Below are positions 12,373-25,130 of a stretch of DNA of 64,000 nt, piece by piece. The notes below the pieces were generated by a model, which saw only the letters and a list, made by a program, of their open reading frames with translations, was not told the origin of the DNA and made no database searches. The stretch's first letter is position 1; each line of letters opens with the position of its first letter. The translations under genes were made by a program, and so were the position numbers. This DNA is from Platycnemis pennipes (taxonomy: Eukaryota > Arthropoda > Insecta > Odonata > Platycnemididae). The DNA is taken from the NCBI GenBank assembly GCA_933228895.1, contig OW121855.1, positions 38,082,698 to 38,146,697 on the forward strand. Direction: 5' to 3'.

Positions 12373-13376
12373 AATTCTAGCGTCAGTTAGACAGTAAAGA
12401 AAACATCAAGTCCTGATAGTGTGCAAAAGTGGAGAAAATCCATTAAATCTAACACAAAATGCTGACTGTGCTTTATAGCCCAAGTATCAGATGCGCATCA
12501 CCAGCAATTAAAAGTTTTTGCAACATATCCGGTAGATGTCATAATAACAGAGCTCACTAACTAGTATTTAACTAGTACGATAACTGTTTAAAGTACAAAA
12601 AACATACTCTTGTCATCTGTTTCCATGAAGGGCATAAGAAAAATTTACTTATCAACGTGGAGTAAAAAAGAAAGGTGAGTTATTTTCCATCAGGATACAA
12701 CTGCCTCAGGATAAGATTAGCACTAAATAATTTATAAAAACCTCTAGAGAAACTTCAGGGGAAACGTCCTAAAACTAGGCTATTGATTCGTTATGCTGTT
12801 ATATATTTTTAATCGACACAGGGCTACCTAAATTAAAAAAAAATGAAGACAGATAAACAGAAGCTCAATGGTCGATGACAAAGTGGAACAACCTGTACCT
12901 AACTGAGAAGCTGAGAATCGGAAACAATACTAATATTCTTCCAGTATTCTCATCTGTGACAATGACGAGTGCAAAATTTAATGAACTAGGTTAAAATATG
13001 ACCAAATAAATAAGCATTCGCATGACAAACAGTCAATACATACATCGGCGCGCTCTTGCCACTAGGCTCCCAGGGAACGCATCTAATTACCCTTCAAGGA
13101 TTTTTCAGTACCTCCATTTTCTCATTCAAATCCCTTGGCGTCTAAGGCCTCACATACGCGAAACAAAGAAGTCAATTTTACTCTGCTCCAAGGATTCTAT
13201 ACACCTTGCCACACGTGAAAGATTAATCTACAAACGTAGTGGTGTCTTTTCGGAATGGAAAATAAAAAAATACTAAGAAACGCACCGGTTTTTTTGCATG
13301 CCTTCCAGTTTATCTCGTGGGTGCTGGATTGACTTATAATGCTTGCGTAAACAGAACTGAGTTTCTTCAAGATAAT

Positions 13377-13407
13377 CATTATGGAAATGAAATTTATTTC
13401 CATAATG
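13377..13407. repeat. Perfect 12-bp hairpin
   Basis: CATTATGGAAAT at 13377-13388 and its reverse complement at 13396-13407 flank a 7-nt A/T-rich spacer. Confidence 0.85.
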
Positions 13408-16400
13408 AGCTAGAACATAATCCAGCAGGTTAATAGGTGGTTGAATTGCTTCCTCAAAATTCTTTAAAATTCATTCCCTTTTATAAAAAAAAATTTTGAT
13501 TCATTCATTTATAATGGGAAATATCAGATGATTCTCTTTGTTTATAATTTTTCATTGGAAAATTCAATTTTTGCAATAATTCTCAGTTTTAAGGAGGGAC
13601 TATCAAAGAAATATCTAACTTAAAAAAATAATGGAATTTTCAATCCTTTTTCGAGCCTTGCTAAGGTAACTCTTGTCGTCGACTACAATTCAATATCCGC
13701 TGTTTAGATTTCATTGAGTCAAAACAAAAGCAAAAATATTTTCAGCAAGCGCATATTCCGATAGTAATTTTATCACGCTGATTGGCAATGGATAGATATG
13801 TGTATACATATAGCTTTAAGGGAATGAAAACCACTTGAGCTTCACTGGGCGAATGCCAAACCGTCATCGGAACTTTCCGCCACTCCACTCTCGCTGCCCT
13901 CAGAGGGCACGTACGAAGGAAGGGCAGCAATGGAAAATGCAGGGAAATAAAATTAGATGAAACAAAAGGAAGAGAAACGTGCTGAACCGGCGAATGTTAT
14001 CTTCAAGATGAAAAAGAAGAGGGGGAGGGATCTCCTTGCATTACGGAAACAATCTAATTATCTATCGCCTTTCCCGAGTGAAAGGACAATTAAAGGCAGC
14101 AGGAAGAAGAATCTGGGTTTTCAGAAACTTCGCAAACAGGCATTTGGGTTTCTACAGCTGACGATTAAGTGGTTGTTTGGAAAGAAGAGGAACTACGAGA
14201 ACTGGTTCCGGCACAGAGTGCGGCAGAAATGTGACATGTATATTTGCGTTCTTAACCAGGTGACTCGAAGATGTTGATCGGACCTCATTTAGAACCTAAG
14301 TTTCCTGTTTTATAAAATCCAAGTCATGTTTGCATTATGTTTTGGAGATAAGCTTAAGAGATAGCGAAGGAATGACCAAGAAAGTTTGGCCGATTAGGAT
14401 AGTGGCATTTGGAGATCATAAAGGTTAAGCTACGAATTCATTCTATTGTAGTCACTAAGAAGGAAATGGCAATAGCAAAAATAAAGTGATATTTACATAT
14501 AGAATGAAAGTGTTATAAACGGCCTTATAGTATAATAGAAAAATTCGTAAATCCCATTATCTTCTGAAAGTGTGAATATTCCGCTATCAAAACTATTTAC
14601 CGACATAACATACTTAAGATGCATTGACTTCCAGAAAAAAGAGCATTCATATTCTATAGAGGCCATAGATGAAGTATTGGTGAGTAGTTCAGAAATAAAG
14701 CCAATACAAAAGTTATCTCCACTTGAAAAAATCCGCATGGGAAACTTCTAAAACATGGCGCTTTGAAATTTCTAAATGCTATATCACTAAGAAGCTGGCT
14801 TGGGAGCAGTTTAATCTGAAAGTACATAAATCTGTAGATTTTCTTGCAAACTGACACATTTGATTGCAGAAGGGGATGTTGGGTCGTAAAACGAATAATA
14901 CCTGAGGGAAAAAAAGAAAGTGGAAGATGTGCTGCTAATAGAATCATTGAATTTTAGAGACGATAATATTCTAACTCAGATGAAACTTTAATGGTTTAAA
15001 TGTAGATACGGGCTTATTTATGCTTACAAAATCGTAGAACCGCTTACTTCAACTCACTGAATACTACAAATTTCATTCGTCTCCAAGCGGTAACCGAAGG
15101 GTTTTAATGAGAAAACTTAACTTCGTTATTAAAATAACTAAATGTTGCTCACTGCACAAAATATCCAATTTAAAGCATTCACTTTGAAACGTAATTTTTT
15201 ATTACTAACGCATCTTAACCACCTTGAAGCGTGCCTTAGGTTGGAAATGAAAGATCAGAATCGAGGCAAGCAATAAGGATGGAAAGAAAATATGATAGTC
15301 TTGCTAGTCAGCATAAAATTGACGACAAAAATGCACACATTCCAACGACCGCGCAGGATTACTCACGCGATGAGCACAAAGCTGGAGAACCAGAAAATCA
15401 TGCTTCACAACATGATCCATAAAAAACGCTGAAACAATGCCGGTACCTATTTAATTTGATCATAAGTTATTCCGTTATCCCGCTATTCAGTTCATTCACT
15501 TAACGTCCCAACCTCTGACTAAAATGTAATTTGCTGAGGTTGGTGTCACATGACTGTAGTTCATCTATCACAACCAATATGTTTTTCTATGCACAAATGT
15601 TTCATATATAAGTACGATTAAAAATTGCTTAAGAGCATTAAATAAAATTTCTTTCATAGTTAAAATTAAATACAAGTTGAGAACTCTTATTGCCTCGGCA
15701 GCTCAGATGACATATTTGTGGAGTATACGATTTAAAAAAGAAAACAGAATCTTTTGCTTTTCAATTCTTGCTGTGCCTGAAAGAAGTTTATTCAGCAAGA
15801 AATGCCATTTTAGAACCTATAACAAACCATTTTCCTGAGATATTCGCATGTATACAGGGTGCACTAAATAGGAAATTATTCAAGTACGAGAAACCATAGA
15901 ATCATTGGAGAAGAGGCAGGAATATTAAAAAATTACCAAATATATTAAATTTACTCGGAGTAATAACATAGATAACGACATGAAACATAGTCGTAGAAAA
16001 GTATTAAATTATTAAAAGTATTAATATATTAAAGTATAAAATAAGCTTGACTTTGGCGCATGAGTAAAAGATTCCGAAAATAAGAACGCACTACGGAAAC
16101 TGAAATGGAAAGGCGGTGGGAATCTCTTCTCCAAAGATATGGAACGGAGAAATAAGAGATTTAAATGAGCTACTTGCGGTATTTTTCCCGAAAGACTTAA
16201 TTGTTATGTAAATGTTTAATTGTTTTGGCGGCTAATCCGACCTAGATTCTATCTTTGACGTTCACGGATATTAAATTGTGATTGTATTCATTAGCCATGC
16301 AGCAATAGTTTTACGCCAAACAACTATCACAGGGAAATTAATTAAGCCAGGAATGCGGTTGAGCAAATGCCAGACAAAATACTTATACCGTATTATCCTA

Positions 16401-18270
16401 TAAAGCTACACCCTTTGTGGTAGAGAAGACAGAATGATGCAATAAAAAAGAGTTGGAAGTGGAAAACTTGCCCCATCCAGAAATTGTAACATGTCACATG
16501 AAACATGCACAATAATATTGAAAAGTTCTCCCGAGCAGCTAGATTAAATTAAGGAGAGAGAAAGAACATCCTGGAAAGTAAAAACGTTGAACAGAAAAAT
16601 GAAAGGAGTAAGAATAGTAGTAAGTTATGCAGGAGAGGAAAAAAACAATGAGTGGGGTTGGAGAGGAAGTAAGAGAGGGAGGATATATGGAGTACTGTCG
16701 GGCACGATTTCAAGTGACCGTGAGACGTGACCCCGCACAAAATTTCGTCGCACCCGACAGTTAAATTCACGCTTTATTGTAAGCACAGGCACGCACGCGG
16801 CGACAATAACGCTGGCGGACACGGAGGGAAACGGACGTGGGGCGTGCCGCTGCTAGCAGGGAGGGTCATGGGAGCCGTGACCGTGGAGAAATTGGTGTGC
16901 TATTGGCAGGGTTGATGGCGAAGGAAACTGCGGATCGGTCGAAGAAACTGGACAATGGAAGCGGTCTGCAAGTTATCTGGTCAGCTAATACCAAGGAATG
17001 AGCATCCTGTCAGGAACCACCACCGACTTTTTCAGCAGTGAATAAGAAGCGTTTCGTAGTAGTAGGCTTACGAGACTCCCTTACACCCTTACGAGACTCG
17101 AGGCAAAATTTAGGATTCTCCATTTGCGCGAAAAGGGGCTTAATATGATTAGATTTTGAAAATACAAGGATAAATAGAATGGGCTTCGATTGTTCATGGA
17201 ACTTTCTTAACAGATTATAACTTTTTAATATACAACGATGTTTGCACTTAAATTTTCCCAGGAACCGCGCTCAAATATAGACTTTTGTAAGTCATTTTTT
17301 CGTTCGACAATGAACTTGATATTGGCTGAAAAGAGAATTTTGCCGAGGTTTTCTGGAAAGTATTTGCAATTAATGTTTTTTGGATATTCTTATTGTATTG
17401 TATTAGCAGAATGTGAATCCTCCGGTGTGTGAAGACTAAGGTAAAAAAACAATTCCTTATTTCAACAGAATATATGAAGACGGTAGGTTTTTCGTATCCC
17501 TCTGATCGTGATTGAAAGGAAATATTGAAATTGATGACTGACAGAACCAGGAAAGGAAAATATCTTGAGGCAGTGACGCAAAAAAATGATTGATATATGG
17601 CAAAGTGATATTGATACATAATATTTTTCATAAAAAGTCTTTATCTGCAATTAAAATTAATTCAAAAATTCTTTATGGGTCACAAAGTAGCTAAAGAAAT
17701 TTTTTCTTACTTTTGGCGCCATTCACACGAATTCGAACATGAAACATGTATTTAACTGTACATATTCTCTGATTCACTGTATATATTCTCAACTAATTTT
17801 AACAATATTCAAATCCGAAAAAAATATCAGTGAGGAGAATATATTTCTGTAAGGGAACCAGAAATAACTCACGGGTAATATGCAGCGCATTACTTTCAAG
17901 TTAACCCACACAAAGTGCATAAATTGCAGTAGTGCAACCTAGAACTGAAGGATGCATTCGCTAAACTTCATTCCTCCTGAAGAAATAGTTTCACATTGCG
18001 CCATAAAAAACCGCTACCAAGATGTATGCGGGGGATAAATTGGAATTGGGATGAGAGAGGACTGAAGTTATTTGAAATCTGTGAGACCATTAACACCCAT
18101 TAGTGAAAACCAATTATCCGAAAAGCAAGGACGTGTTTTTTGGAGAAAACTTTCCTCTGGTCCTCTTTTTTCACGGATGGAGTGAAAAGTCTAAACTTAC
18201 ACCATCCCGGAGGGATTGAGACCGTTTGGAATCTTTCCAAATTTTGAATGCTGGCAAGGTTTATTCCGGC
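13408..18270. other. AT-rich non-coding stretch
   Basis: No gene recognised. The region includes A/T-rich quasi-repeats of AGTATTAA around 15998-16042, a GC-richer patch at 16690-16920, and a 12-bp direct repeat CTTACGAGACTC at 17067-17078 and 17088-17099. None has context pointing to a function. Confidence 0.5.
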
Positions 18271-18274
18271 TAAC

Positions 18275-18310
18275 AGGTGTGTATGTGTGTGTGTTTGTGC
18301 ATGCACACGG
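18275..18310. repeat. Imperfect (TG)n microsatellite
   Basis: A run of TG dinucleotides interrupted by TA and TT, ending in a GCATGCAC segment. Confidence 0.8.
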
Positions 18311-19452
18311 CCAGAGGAGGGACTTCAGCTGAGGAAAATGGCGAGTGCAGAATGCGGTAATGGTGTAGGAGTCAGCCAATCTATTAGTCTAATGGCTTGG
18401 ATTTACCAGGATTAAGCCCTTTCTTTCTCAAAATCTCGAATTTGTCGTTGCAACGGAATTCATCAAGCATTAAAATTGTTCCATAAATTCTTGAAAGACT
18501 ATTTGGAATCCTTGATGACTCATTTTTTCGATTACCGACGCGTTGGATATTTTATTCCGTCATCATCCTCGTTAGAATTAATTTTGCATATGCTAGCAGG
18601 CAGATATACGCATGCTGTATTCAAGAACGCTTCAGAGTTGATATCCTGCGGTCCTCATCCCATTTTAAACATTGTCATTCAGTTGCTAGATAGATAAATT
18701 TGTATTTTTGGGGTGCTTCGATGGCAGTGGTCGTTTCGAACCTCCTACATACCCTTTAAAACAAGTTATTAGAATCTTGAGTAGGTATCTTAATGTTTGC
18801 CGAATTTTTATACCTAAGATAGTACTTAGCTTTATAATAATGTCATCAAGTCAATTTCATTCAAAAATTTACATAAATTATTCATCCTTCCTAAACAGTT
18901 ACCTAAAATATCAGGCAGTTCTCCTCGTATGTTACAGATTTCTCACGTTACCGATATTTGTTACACTCCGTCAGGAGGTGCTTTACGCTCAGAGTACGGT
19001 CGCAACCGTCGAAGAACGGGGGATTATTTTCCTCTGTAAAAAGGAAAGAGTGAGTCAGGGTACAGTGCCATATCCTCAAGCGTGCGATTGAGACCTCCTA
19101 CTTGGGGTGGGCTCTGACGGAGGTTGGCCACGCTTGTACGTCGGCCTTAATGGAACTGAGTTTATTACTGCTAGTAGTGCGCCATTGTTCACACCACTGG
19201 CCCAAGGCTGTGATTATCAGGGATTGGTAGTTGCTGCTGCTGTTATTAGAAGACGTGACCGAAAGCAAAGGTAATTTGCACAATGAACGAATAGAATGGT
19301 GGGTATTTGAGAAAAGGAGGTGATTTTATGGTGAGAAGGAAGGTTTGAGAGATATTCGGCGTCGACATTAGATTGCTCTTAAGAAAGGTGCCAAGGGGAC
19401 CACGGTCCCATTGAACACGAAGTGCTCTCCACACAGCACAATAAAGGACCGG

Positions 19453-19650
19453 TCATCATCATCGGTCAACAATCCTAGGATTGGTTTCACGCAGCCCTAT
19501 ACTCGATTCTTCTATCGGCCAAACTCCTTATATTGACGTAGTTCCTCTCCTTTAAAACATTCTTCACAACTTGTTCCATATACCCAATACCAGGCCTGCC
19601 TTTTCCATTCTTCCCGTTCACTTATCCCTCGACGATTGTCTTCATCAATC
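19453..19650 (-). pseudogene. 5'-truncated copy of the 29.4-kb RTE element (3' end only)
   Basis: On the minus strand this segment matches the last ~200 bp of the full element at 29376-32793. It covers the end of the coding region (GRGRPR-like box, the conserved basic-tryptophan tail and the stop codon), the palindrome CAATCCTAGGATTG at 19470-19483, and a GATGATGATG tail. Substitutions and a small indel in the coding part show it is older than the full copy. It is dead-on-arrival: no endonuclease and no catalytic RT portion. I found no clear target-site duplication. Confidence 0.85.
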
Positions 19651-19659
19651 AGCTCACTT

Positions 19660-21654
19660 TCAACTTCTATTTAGAAGTTTAAAGCTTTCAAATGTTCAAT
19701 GTATATGTATTTACAACTCAGTTATGTTTGTAAAAAAATATTTTTCTTACTTTGAGACAAAACACTAACTTCCTCTCCAATGAAACGAAGCAACGTAATG
19801 ATAAGCAACATGGGAAGTCAGCTAACTTGGATATGGCAACAAAAGGACCAAGAACGATGTGCCAATGTTGTAATAATTAACCAAGTTTCCCTAAAGATGA
19901 AGAAACATTTCCTGTATTTTTAAAACTACTTACTAATGTGAAAAGTGCTTTTACAGTGTGTAGTACTTATGCCCTCATTATTAATGTGAGCTTTTAAGAC
20001 TATGAACTTTTTTGTCGTGGTCTATGCACTTCCCATACTCAATGTTTACAGTTTCTCTTGGACTCAATGAATAATATAATAACGGGATGGAATACATCGT
20101 TGCATGAAGATTTTTTCCATTCTCACTCCGAATATATGATCGGAATGAAATGTCTAAAAAACCACATTACTTTCAGTCGCTATTCACGACTGAGCCAAAA
20201 TGGCCGGGTAAAATGGTATGTCCGGTTAGTGGAAATAATGTATTAGCTGATATCGATATGCGACTCTTACTATTTTACTCCGGTGTGTGAAACTCCTTCG
20301 TGCAGCCTTTGCAAAAAATATTAACTCACCACTACAGAGAAGAGTTGAAATTGATGTCACAAAACTATTTTGCTATGAACGCTGATAAAACCTACGCAAA
20401 TGACTGTCAGTAAACACGATCAATATAAATGATTTATTAGCAAAAAAACAAACTTAGATAAGTTTATATTTACTCCTATGTGTCAAAATGACTAAGTGAC
20501 GCAGACATATTCAAACTAGCATAAAATATTGGAAATGTCCCAGGGGAAAAAGGAAAGACGAAATGAGAACTTATTTTAATATTGACATGCGGCATATGAG
20601 TGAATGAAATGTACATGTGCGAGATATTTCAATAAAACAATTGGCCTAGTATGGCGTTTATTACGTCCGAATCCCTACGGACATCACAACGGTAGACGAA
20701 CAGCAGATATCATGTCGCAGAAAATACATGACTCAATCATCATTAGCGGGATGTACAAGAGCATTCCCACGCATTAATGGGACAATTAATATCCTCGCGT
20801 ATTTCTAATGACAAGCTTGAAATAGCACAATTTATAAAACAACCACGGATTCGCTCGGTGAATTGATTCCACTGACTTCAAAAGCGGGAGCAATAAACTC
20901 TCAAACCATCCGATGGAATGTATCAATTGAAGCAGAATTAAACAATGCAAAATCGATAAAGTATGCGGGGAGGGAACAAAGTGGATGTCAGGCGTCCCAC
21001 CATTCATTTTATTTCCAATTTATAATTATTGCAACAACTAATTGATTTTTTCTAAATGCCCGCGGACGCATGAAATTACATAAATATCCTCCGGCCATTA
21101 TCACGCAACGATTATCGCGGGATTAAGTCTAGCCCGAGAGTTCAGAATAAACATCAGATGAAACAATTACAAAAATCGTTATTCAAAAAAACGAAATTGG
21201 AGTTCAAAATGGCAAATGGAATGCAAGTTTAAATATAAAAAGTACGAGACCAGGCAATTAAATGACCACGGAATTATTATTGAACAAACAGAGCCGACGA
21301 ACGACCCGTCCACGACAGTTATAAAAAGCAACATTCGAAGCCATTTGCATTTGAACGGACGACGGTGAATGTTATCGACTCAACCCGGACGCTTTTCCCG
21401 TGGTTTTTTTTAAATAAGCAAAAAAAAAACACGATATAAATAAGGGAAACGAGTGAAAAAATGAGAGGGGCGGAGGGGAACCCGCGTGCGGTCGGAAATT
21501 TGAATTCCTTTCTCCTCTCCGCTAGGAGCAATTAAAACGCCCTACATTTACAAATGCCCTCAACTCGGCATTAATTAAACGGGATGTGTATAGGTACGTG
21601 CACTGATCCCGTTTTCAGCGACACAATCTGGATTTAATCAGCTCCGTTCAAGCC
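19660..21654. other. AT-rich non-coding stretch
   Basis: Only short frames without motifs. Nothing recognised. Confidence 0.5.
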
Positions 21655-21860
21655 AATGTACCTCCGCCCCTGCCCATAGCCCCTCAATGGCAGCTTCCCC
21701 CATACCGTGGCAAACCAGCATTCCTCTCCTTCCCAAAAACCTTTTCCCCGTTGATCTCCCCCCCCACCTCTCTCTCCCTACTCCACAACCCTCGCACTCG
21801 TCATCAACCTGGTGTCTCTCGTTATCCGTGCCAATCCCCAACCTCGCCGTCTGCGAGTAC
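21655..21860. repeat. Pyrimidine-rich tract
   Basis: C/T-biased plus strand with runs of C and CTCTCTCCC. Frames overlapping it on both strands are compositional. Confidence 0.6.
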
Positions 21861-21889
21861 TCCTGCGTGGTTGGGTCCAAATGAAATCC

Positions 21890-24270
21890 GCGCGTCTTTT
21901 CTCCGTGTGGTGAAACGGTCGAGGGTTCAATGCTCGTTGCGACCTATTCCGGCCATCCTCCGGGCCTCCATTGCCCCATTACTTACATTTCACCACAGGA
22001 AAACAAACGGAGCAGCGGCCTACGTAAAATAAACTCGCGCGGCTGGCGGTGGAATCATGACCTTTTCCACTCAGGGAAGGCGACATCGGACGGACCGCAG
22101 TAATTCGGCAAATTTTTTTTTTATATTTCTCTCCCCCGCGAAATTTACGTTCACCCTGCCGCTGAAATGCAAATTTTGGGCTCTAGGGATGGCAGTGAGT
22201 GGCACGAATATGTTTTTCAACGTCCTTTAATCTTTCTATTGCCACAAAGAAGAAAACATTTACCAAGAGGTATATTCAATACAACCTAATGAGAGCGCAT
22301 AATAAGGGGGCAAGTTTTTTCACGGATTTCAATCACCACTGTTCCAGCAGGTTCCCAAAGTTTTCCCTAGCTTTTTAATTTTGATTCCTAGCAATTAATA
22401 GCTCCTTCAACGACGATAAATGTTTTAGGTCACGGTTATTCTTCCATAGGAAGTCAATAGAAGCGCATTCCTCTCTTCAAATTATAAGGCCGATTTTATT
22501 CATGAGATGGGTGTATAAACCCTTCAAAGGCTACTCAAATTAGAAAAGAGTCTTGCAGCTAAAATTTAATCACAAGTTTTAAAACTTTACGTAATATTCA
22601 TCTGTTATCTTTCCGTATCAACTTTAAACTAAAATAATTTCATCTACTATTTCTATCACTGCGAACTAATATAAATTACTCATAAAAAACGATAGTAGCC
22701 ACAGCAATCCTAATCTGCTTCTGACATAAGTGCTAAAGAGTTATAATAACGATATTAAATCACCAATCTTAATTGTTATTCTATATGTATTAGCCTAATA
22801 TAATTAATGATAGCCATCTAGAGTTGCTTCACTACAGTTCAATCCCTGGGTCAATTAATGCATTGATTATAGTGAAATGTTTCATCTAAAGTTTCCCCCA
22901 TCTTTTATCTAACGTTTTCTTATAGTCAAAAACAGCTTCTCTATTGCTACATTACATTGGGTGTCTAGAAAAAGTGATGTTAAAATACGTGCATCTAAAA
23001 TAAAAAATTAAAAAAATTGCTTTCGGTAAAGTAATTGCATTACCGGAGCAACTTCGATGATGAAGGCAATGAGTGACCCATAGATCTGAGAGTATATTGC
23101 ATTAGTTTGTACCACACACAGGAAAATGCTCCAAAACACAAATCGATTAATTATCCGAGCGTAAATTTTTGAACCTGACCACCGGTAATAGTCAGTTAAC
23201 TTCATAATTTTCCCAGAATTTCCAGGGAAGAATTAAATCCAATCCTCAGATTTCCGCTGGATCCAATCAGTTTGATTTCGTTCTTAATTTAATTTGCTCG
23301 TTATCTTCAACGTGCGTATTGAGTGTGTGTGCATTCCAAAAGGGAGAACACTGATGATATTGCTTAAATCAATACTGCCATAGCATATCCACGAGAGGAG
23401 AAATAAATATTTAAAACTTGAGAACTCGAAGAAAAAACAGGGACAATCCTTAAAATATTTCACAAATAGTTTGGCATTCAGACTAGTGTGCAATGGTATA
23501 TACTCCATGTAGTAGAGGATAAAATATAATTCTCATAATGAAGCATAAACATGCATGATTAAATGCATACACATATATGTATAAAACACATTACATTCCT
23601 TTCAAGCCTCCCTGTAGCCCTGTAGTTTTGGAATGCACCAACAATTTATCTACCATGCACAAAAATTCCCTAAAAGCCAGCTAAACTTTTCGAGAAATAA
23701 GCTTGTTGAACGGCAATAGAGGAAGACACCAAAAATATTTCTTCTAATTTGAAGCAAGAAGTATTTGAAAATAAAATGTTTTCTAATTAAAAAAACAGTT
23801 ACAAACGTAACTCAAAACTCAAAATTTTAATCGAGTAGGAAAAACTGCAGGAGCCAATTATTAAAGTAATGGCGTCATGCGTGAAAAATAAATTCCCGAG
23901 TTTGAATTGGTAAAATAACACTAAGGACCGCAAAGCTGAGATACCTGCTCGTCAAAAGTAACAGTACTTAGGGAAACTGGAACGCAACGCTAGAAAATAT
24001 TAAAGGTATCTAAATGAAAATAACACAAAACAAACTAAAATATTCTAAAACACAAATCTAAGGAGAATATCGAAACAAACACCAATTAAAATCCGCCGTT
24101 TAAAATAAAGCAAGTTGACAAAAATTCCGAGGCGTTGAAAAATCTCGCGCCCAGAAATAAATACGTGCTAGCAACGAACGAGAAATATCTTTGTGGCAGC
24201 AACACGTTAAATAAATGAGTTTCACGAAAAAAATGAAGACTGGAATAAAAGTAGTGAAAAAATAAACGAG
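21890..24270. other. Non-coding stretch
   Basis: AT-rich with scattered short frames. At 21908-21950 A-box-like and B-box-like words occur, but too close together for a tRNA. Nothing else recognised. Confidence 0.45.
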
Positions 24271-24279
24271 TAGTTCTTT

Positions 24280-25130
24280 CACCTGAGGGTGTGTCGGAGT
24301 ACGAGGGGTTGTAACTTCCGTGCGCCTGGCTCTGCAGCCTTCGCCTTCCGCGTTGGAGTATCTCCATTTCTGGAATTCCGCATCGACATAAACAGAACCT
24401 CCCCCACTCTCCCACACACCGCCAAACCACTCCGAGAATACACACGGGCATAGACAAGAAATACATGCATCACATGACCTCCGCGGGTCAAAGTAGGGGT
24501 TAGAGGGGAAGTGAATGGAGAGCACGATGCCATTGGCGAACCTTGCTCCGGTGGTCAAGAAAGGGGCGGAGGAGTTGTTGTGGAGGGGCAGGAGGGCGAA
24601 ATGTGTGCCCTCACCGACAGCCTTGTGTGTGCATGTCGTAGTTGTTCTCGGTGACCAAAGGGGGCCGAAATGGTGAGGGGGGTGTTGGTGAAATGAAGGG
24701 AAGTTTGGAGAGGCCAAGAGGGAGGGGTAGGGCATAGAGGTGAAGGTCGCGCGGGGAGAAAGAGATGTGAGAGCCTGGCTAACATGTGTGCCACGATGGG
24801 CGAAACACATCCGAGGAGCATTCACCTCCCTTCTCCTCTCCGCATCTCTTCCCCATGCCACCGTTTTGAATCTTTCAAACTCCGTCCACTCCACACTTTA
24901 TGCATCCCTCCCGTGCACCCAATAGATATCCTCCCCTTCCTCCTCCCAAACCCGTTCCATCCTCAAGCCTCCCGAAACTCTTCCTCCACGGCAATTTTTC
25001 GTCGATTTTCCCTTTCCAACTCCCTACTCGTTCACCTCCCCTCCGCCATACTTTAAATACAAGCCTGTATCTCCAGCACCGAGCGTTTAACCCTCCGCAT
25101 TCATTGGAGTAAAGGCTAAGTGCCCCTCTT
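24280..25130. other. GC-richer segment with purine/pyrimidine blocks
   Basis: The plus strand switches from purine-rich (24570-24770) to pyrimidine-rich (24820-25060). A 264-codon minus-strand frame (24100-24894) crosses it, but its product is low-complexity S/T/P/H-rich followed by a hydrophobic AT-derived tail. It overlaps other frames and matches no family, so I do not annotate it as a gene. Confidence 0.45.

Noticed and set aside
21900..21950. A-box-like and B-box-like words resembling a tRNA promoter
   Set aside because: Spacing of only a few bases between boxes and no cloverleaf. No second copy was found.
24100..24894. 264-codon minus-strand frame, the longest outside the retrotransposon
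   Set aside because: Low-complexity S/T/P/H-rich product from a skewed GC-rich block with a hydrophobic AT-derived tail. It overlaps several other frames and has no domain.
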